A stretch of DNA of 64,000 nt, taken from contig CM055106.1 in the NCBI GenBank assembly GCA_029204225.1, forward strand, positions 51,343,325 to 51,407,324, written 5' to 3'. This DNA comes from Diphasiastrum complanatum (taxonomy: Eukaryota; Streptophyta; Lycopodiopsida; Lycopodiales; Lycopodiaceae). The position numbers and the translations under genes are program-made. The notes beneath the pieces were generated by a model. The model was given only the letters and a program-made list of their open reading frames with translations, ran no database searches and was not told the DNA's origin. How positions within the stretch are numbered: the first letter of the stretch is position 1; every line of letters starts with the position of its first letter. This document shows, one piece after another, positions 58,974 to 64,000 of the stretch.

Positions 58974-60200
58974 TTGGAAAATGCCCTAGTAGGGTACTTG
59001 GCAATACATTATCAAATAAAGATTCATTGCTAGTTGATGCTATCATATTAGATAATATTTTTTAATGGTTCTCAATGTGAAATTTTCACACGTGTGGGAA
59101 TGCCACAAAGTGTGATTTGATCTCCTAAGGGTTTGTGATTGCACCTAAATGAAATGTAGATTGAGAACCAAGATCAAACACTCAATTTGATGGCAAGAAC
59201 ACTCATCAACAAGTATAAAATTAGCATACAAGCACTTTCACACGTGTGGAGAAGCACAAATGAAAAAACTAAGTATGAAAAACACCTTGCTCTCGAGTAG
59301 AGAGAGAAATTAGCAATCAAGTCTCGGATAGAGAGAGAATCCAATAATGACTAGAATCACCAAAACTCGAGGTAGTCCATGTTCAATTTCTATTGGACCC
59401 CTTTTTTAGCACCTTTTAAATCTTATTGGATGAGTGACTCAACATCTTCTTGATTTGATTGGACCCTTCTAATGAAATTCTTACGTATGATTGGACCCTT
59501 GACCTTATGCCAACACTTTGACTTGGTCACTCATCAAATCTAATCTTTGACACGTGTAGTGAGCCTAACTAGCTCGAGCTACATCATAATCTTGGCCTAA
59601 TAATGGAAATACATGTGTACTTGACTATTTTGCCTCTAAACCCAAAAATGGCCCACTCAACTTCCTACACATAGATGCTTGATGGAAAAACTTGCTCAAA
59701 CCCATAAAATCAACATAGATAGCTTTTTGATTTTTCACACTCAATCTTTTAGACAAGTAAATGCAAGGAAAAATGGCTAAATCTTAAGACATTGTTTGAG
59801 CAATTGTGAATCTATGATTAAATGCCCATATCTTTTCAATAGAACTCCAGATTGAAGTTTTTTTTGAAGTTTGACCATTATATCCACATGTTTGTCATCA
59901 TATCTTGCTTACAATCTACTCAAAATCATTGGTTCAACTTTTTATCAATATTTGTATATGCTTAGTATCTAAATATTCAAATTAAATTACCATATGACTA
60001 AAGAATAAAATGTGCATATTTACTAAGAGTGGTTTCACACGAAAGAGTCAAGGCCATTTCAAAATTTTCACTTTTTCACCAATTTGAAAGCCGAGGTCCT
60101 TCCGCGTCATTCCATGTGAAAGGCCCTTGTTTTAGGTCAAGGTCAAGGTCAATTAATATATATTGTAGAGTTTTACCTTCTTGTAAAATCCCTGAATAGA
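58974..60200. other. LTR-like debris and upstream region of GRAS gene 2
   Basis: TGTTGGAAAATGCCC at 58974 resembles an LTR start. CACACGTGTG occurs at 59097-59106 and 59239-59248, and ACACGTGT at 59550. No coding frame. The last few hundred bases before 60270 are presumably promoter of the GRAS gene. Confidence 0.4.
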
Positions 60201-60277
60201 TGTAATCTTCAAAATGAAAAGTGTAAAAAGATAGGGTTTTTGTTAGGGTTTGTTTTTAGAGTATAGGGTTTTGAGGA

Positions 60278-60426
60278 GGAAAAGTATCCATTAAAGGGAG
60301 GAGAGAGAGGTGAGAGAGAGAGAGAGAGAGACACACACACACACGCTTGAACTCTTGCAATTACACAGAAAAGTAGCCATTAAAGCGAGGTGAGAGAGAG
60401 AGACACTTGAACTCTTGCAATTACAC
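60278..60426. repeat. Tandem duplication in the GRAS gene 2 leader
   Basis: Two units of GAAAAGTA.CCATTAAAG.GAGG, then GA repeats, then CTTGAACTCTTGCAATTACAC (60278-60366 and 60368-60426). The first has a longer (GA)n(CA)n. The unit lies about 95-245 bp upstream of the ATG. Confidence 0.85.
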
Positions 60427-60521
60427 CGGACAGCACTTTGAGCTCTTGGAATCTTCTCGATTAGTCCAGCTTGCCTTGTGGAGAATTCAATTGTCTTGTT
60501 TAGGTGTATGTCCCTTCGTGA

Positions 60522-62423
60522 ATGGCAGGAAATCGGTCCGGCCCAGATATTGATTCCCAATTTGCAGAGAATATTTGTCATTCGAATGCTGCACTGACTT
60601 ACATATCTCAAATTTTAATGGACGAGGATGATCTGGACGAGCACAAAAAGTGTATGTCTTTGACGAGTATCTCGTACAAGGCAATGGAAAAAGAGCTGGC
60701 AGGTCTTTTGAACAATTCTACGTCCTCAGGACTGAGCGAGACAGCCTCATCTGGTGTACTCAAGAAATTTGAGAGTGAAAATGAGGTGGAGAAGCAGAAG
60801 ATCTTGACCAGCCAAGTGATGCAGGTAAATGAAATAGATATTCTTTCAATGGAGTCTCCGGAGCGTATGGCGATAGATTCTGAGCAGTACATGACTAGCA
60901 ATGGCTTCATTTCTACATCCTTACCACATGTGCCCTCTTATGTGGGAGGGTCCTTTACAAGCTTTTCAATCTCTAGACAATTAACTCCAGACAGTAGTCA
61001 AGTACTCTTAAATGAATTTCTTGCACAGGGTGAAGATCCAGTAGAGTCGTCACTCAACGGCAATCAAGAGGTCCGGGCTGACATATCATTATTTCAAGGC
61101 AATATCAGATCTGGTAAGTCAACTCATGACGATAATCTTTCTAAGAACAATATAGATCAACAGGACAGTCTTTTGGAAACTTCGCGGAGAAAAAATGTTT
61201 TTAAAAATGTGTGGCATCACAAGAGCCTCCACTCTTTTGCCCGACCGGCTGCGAGAGCTCAGCCAAAGGCAGTTGACTCCACTGATCCAGCCTCAGCAGG
61301 TCTGATCCAAATGTTAGTAGAATGCGCACAGGCAGTGTCATCAAATGATGTAAAGGAGGCCGGGCGACTTATCAATGACATAAGAAGACAATCGTCTCCT
61401 TTCGGAAGCTGGAAACAGCGTCTGGCACACTATTTTGTGGAGGCTTTGGCAGCCAGATTATCTGGGGCTGGTCCTCGCCTTTACATTTCACTGCAAAATT
61501 ACAGTCCGTCCGTAATGGAGATGTTGAAGGCCTTGCGCGTTTACTTGGATCGAACTCCCTACATCAAGATTCCTCACTTTTATGCCAATGAGATCATTCT
61601 TCATGCGTGTGAAAGAGAGTCCAGACTTCACATAGTGGACTTTGGAATCTTGTATGGCATCCAATGGCCTAGCCTGATCGAGGCTCTTGCAAATCGACAA
61701 GGCGGTCCTCCTCGTTTGAGAATCACAGGCATTGAATTTCCTCAGCCTGGTTTTAAGCCTGCGGGCAGAGTGGAAGAGACAGGTCGTCGGCTGGCCGAAG
61801 TCGCTAGTCTTTGCAAAGTTCCCTTTGAGTATCATGCCTTGGCAATCAAGTGGGAAAACATTCAGCCTGCATCTTTGCATTTAAGACATGACGACGTGCT
61901 GATTGTGAACTGCATGTTTAGGCTTAGGCATCTTATGGATGAAACCATGATGGCGGAAAGCCCCAGGAAGATATTACTGGAAAAAATTAGAAGCATGAAC
62001 CCTAAAATTTTTCTACAAGGAGATCTTAACACAGGAAATAACTCACCTTTGGGTTTTATGAATCGCTTCCACGAATCTCTTGCGGATTACACAAATAAAT
62101 TCGAGGCAATTGATGCATGCATTCCAAGGGATTCCCCTGAGCGACTTTTAAGGGATCAGGTATGTTATGGTAGTGTCATTCTAAATGTTTTAGCCTGCGA
62201 GGGTTTAGAGAGAGTTGAGAGGGGCGAACGTTATACTAGATGGCAGTTTCTGACACAGAGAGCCGGCTTCAAAATTTCACCTCTTCATACAAGGGCTTGT
62301 AACAAAGTCAGAGATCTACTGAAAATGTACCACAAAAATTTTGGGGTGAGTGAGCATGGAGGATGGTTGCTCTTAGGTTGGAGGGGCCGACCTACACATT
62401 GTGTTTCTGCTTGGCAAATTTAA
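60522..62423 (+). CDS. GRAS-domain transcription regulator, LISCL type (paralogue of the 29-31 kb gene)
   Basis: Intronless, 633 aa. A TGA directly precedes the ATG in frame, fixing the upstream limit. The variable N-terminal half (about 1-255) is acidic and Ser/Glu-rich with the same blocks as paralogue 1 (CHSNAAL.YISQ; SYKAME.ELAGLL; RQL.PDSSQVL). Compared with paralogue 1, it lacks about 40 residues of the linker before the GRAS domain and has an extra ~15-residue insert near 180. The GRAS domain has MLVECAQAVSSNDVKEAG, SPFGSWKQRLAHYF, LHIVDFGILYGIQW (about 369), RVEETGRRL, RLRHLMDET, RVERGERY, and ends CVSAWQI. Expected to be a nuclear transcriptional co-regulator. Targets unknown. Intact. 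Confidence 0.96.
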   Translation: MAGNRSGPDIDSQFAENICHSNAALTYISQILMDEDDLDEHKKCMSLTSISYKAMEKELAGLLNNSTSSGLSETASSGVLKKFESENEVEKQKILTSQVMQVNEIDILSMESPERMAIDSEQYMTSNGFISTSLPHVPSYVGGSFTSFSISRQLTPDSSQVLLNEFLAQGEDPVESSLNGNQEVRADISLFQGNIRSGKSTHDDNLSKNNIDQQDSLLETSRRKNVFKNVWHHKSLHSFARPAARAQPKAVDSTDPASAGLIQMLVECAQAVSSNDVKEAGRLINDIRRQSSPFGSWKQRLAHYFVEALAARLSGAGPRLYISLQNYSPSVMEMLKALRVYLDRTPYIKIPHFYANEIILHACERESRLHIVDFGILYGIQWPSLIEALANRQGGPPRLRITGIEFPQPGFKPAGRVEETGRRLAEVASLCKVPFEYHALAIKWENIQPASLHLRHDDVLIVNCMFRLRHLMDETMMAESPRKILLEKIRSMNPKIFLQGDLNTGNNSPLGFMNRFHESLADYTNKFEAIDACIPRDSPERLLRDQVCYGSVILNVLACEGLERVERGERYTRWQFLTQRAGFKISPLHTRACNKVRDLLKMYHKNFGVSEHGGWLLLGWRGRPTHCVSAWQI

Positions 62424-63590
62424 GAATGGCAAGTATCCATCTCCACGTGTTGAGGACCAAATTGTGTTGTGCTTTGTAAATTTGCTCTTGTTTTCGTTCT
62501 CAAATCTGTCCTATATGGCTAGATGCTTATTATGAGTGCTATGATAGAAGTTGGGCTCAAGGCCAAGGGTTTCTCCTCGCTATACGATTGATGTCTTTGT
62601 TTTTTAATACACTGCTGTGAATGGATTTGTGTGTAATCTTCTGCTTTTATCCTCTGATCGATTATATTAACTGTACTATTTAGTTTCAACTTTTTAACCC
62701 TGTCTTGCCTTGCAAGGAGTGTGCTTGTGAAAACATTTTAAAGCATCTTATAAAAAACCCCTAAGATTTCTATGAAGTCAATAAAAGGCTAAAATAAATC
62801 TTAAAATTTAAATTCAGAACTAAAATCAATAGATTTTGAACATTGAAAACTTACAAATCTAAAAATGAAGTGGTAAAATATGAGTCTCAACAATTGGCCT
62901 GTTTGTATTCGGTTTTTTTGAGCACTGCTCAGCAATCATGTGCAACATGAACATGAATGTGTTTTGGCTTTCATTCCAATGAAAGCAGTTATTCAGGAGG
63001 ACAAGAAGGAAGTATTTTGCCTTTCAACTACACAAAAAATTAGGCATGCATGTGTTTTGCACATAGGAGGCATGGTCCACAGTGATTTTCAATCTCAATG
63101 GCATGTGACCAATAAAACCGTGCCACTCGGTTAATGTTGGAGTATATGTGCTGAGAAATCTGCATGCGTGACAACGTCAATTAGTTTTCTATTTTTGATT
63201 TGTTGAGTGCCGTTTTTTGTGGCTTGTTGAAGACTACAACTATCATCTCATGGTTGGTTGCATGGATCTACTGTATAGGATCCATCTTCGGGATAGCTCT
63301 TGCTCAATTGCTCGGTGTGCTGATTCTGCTTGCTGCCACAGGAGCCCAGGGTTGAGGTAATGTTGCATTCTCCTTCAGGCTTTTGATTCAGATGAGATAA
63401 GAAATAGACTTAAAATGGAGTGTTCACATTTGTGGATGTAACTTTTTTTCTTGATTGGATGCAGTTTTGGGAGCAGCAAAGGCACCTGAATTCTGATATC
63501 TGTAAATTTAGAGGAAGATTGAAATTGTTTAGCTATTAAAATTTAAGTACTATTAGTGAATGTTTGACTGTTTTTTTGAAGAATTGAAAA
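62424..63590. other. 3' flank of GRAS gene 2 and unassigned DNA
   Basis: The first ~300 bp are the likely 3' UTR. The 64-codon frame at 62940-63134 has no motif. No other gene seen. Confidence 0.4.
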
Positions 63591-63596
63591 ACAAAA

Positions 63597-63676
63597 GGTT
63601 CGAACCATTTTCCGATTCGAACCTGGCCTGGTGGTTCGAACCTCAAAGAATCGGTTCAAATTGGCCGGTTCGAATC
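63597..63676. repeat. Cluster of GGTTCGAACC words
   Basis: GGTTCGAACC (perfect palindrome) at 63597-63606 and 63633-63642; GATTCGAACC at 63614; GGTTCAAA at 63653; GGTTCGAATC at 63667. Five related words in 80 bp. Confidence 0.85.
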
Positions 63677-63852
63677 GGGATGCAACCTTGGTCTGATCAC
63701 TTGCCATCATCCCATTGAATTGAACTAAACAATGCTTGAAATTTTTCAGTTAAACATAGCATAAGAAAGCCCTCAAAGTAGCAAAAGACATCATTTGCTA
63801 CGTGTGTGAGAGAGCGATGAAGACATTAGAGCGATGAAGACATTAGAGAAAA

Positions 63853-64000
63853 AAGGGGCTTTTAAAAAAGATACTTTTTATTCTTTTTCTCAAAAGTTTC
63901 TTCCACATGGTCCAATCAAAACACTCAAATTTGAAATCTACGTAACGTAGCTCCTTCAAATTGATTTTCGTTTCTTTTTAAAAGAACTGTAATTTTGCAT
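63853..64000. repeat. Non-coding segment related to 37.19-37.33 kb, runs off the edge
   Basis: GGGGCTTTTAAAAAAGATAC, then TTCCACATGGTCCAATCAAAAC, then CTACGTAACGTAG and TTCAAAT, in the same order and orientation as at 37.2 kb. Confidence 0.5.

Overview
The window looks like nuclear DNA of a land plant with a repeat-rich genome. Three intact plant-type genes support this: one 2-oxoglutarate/Fe(II) dioxygenase with two short introns, and two intronless GRAS regulators of the LISCL type. Nearly everything else is decayed plant-type Ty1/copia and Ty3 retrotransposons, with smaller LINE-, SINE- and CACTA-like pieces and long (GA)n/(TC)n tracts. I cannot fix the species. The lineage-neutral gene content and heavy LTR load would fit a seed-free plant (fern, lycophyte or bryophyte) or another land plant.

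Layout. 0-6.3 kb: broken gag-like frames, copia fragments and simple repeats. 7.0-8.3 kb: the dioxygenase gene. 8.5-12.9 kb: AT-rich DNA with an 88-bp tRNA-derived SINE-like insertion and a decayed Ty3 integrase. 12.9-22.1 kb: copia remnants, including a long element at 17-20 kb with its 3' LTR. 22.6-27.5 kb: a copia element with both LTRs, a probable target-site duplication, PBS and PPT, but no reverse transcriptase. 29.0-31.0 kb: GRAS gene 1 (minus). 32.4-37.2 kb: a Ty3 element (minus). 37.6-40.5 kb: a convergent pair of decayed three-exon genes, one carrying a histone-H3-like fold with a long C-terminal extension. 40.5-47.6 kb: copia and LINE pieces, tandem repeats and two very long GA tracts. 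46.8-51.2 kb: Ty3 gag-like and pol remnants. 52-60 kb: palindrome-rich LTR debris, a CACTA-like exon, another Ty3 integrase end and nested copia LTRs. 60.5-62.4 kb: GRAS gene 2 (plus).

The two GRAS genes are inverted paralogues about 29.5 kb apart. Their similarity runs from the start Met to just beyond the stop codon, so they look like an old duplication later filled with retroelements.

The most striking window-wide pattern is the kind of damage. In the decayed frames the in-frame stops are almost always TAG, TAA or TGA where CAG, CAA or CGA (Gln or Arg) would keep the frame. This is what C-to-T decay of methylated cytosines would produce. Reading those codons as damaged reveals longer frames, introns and domains that a plain ORF scan misses, including the H3-like gene. 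The dioxygenase and GRAS genes show none of this.
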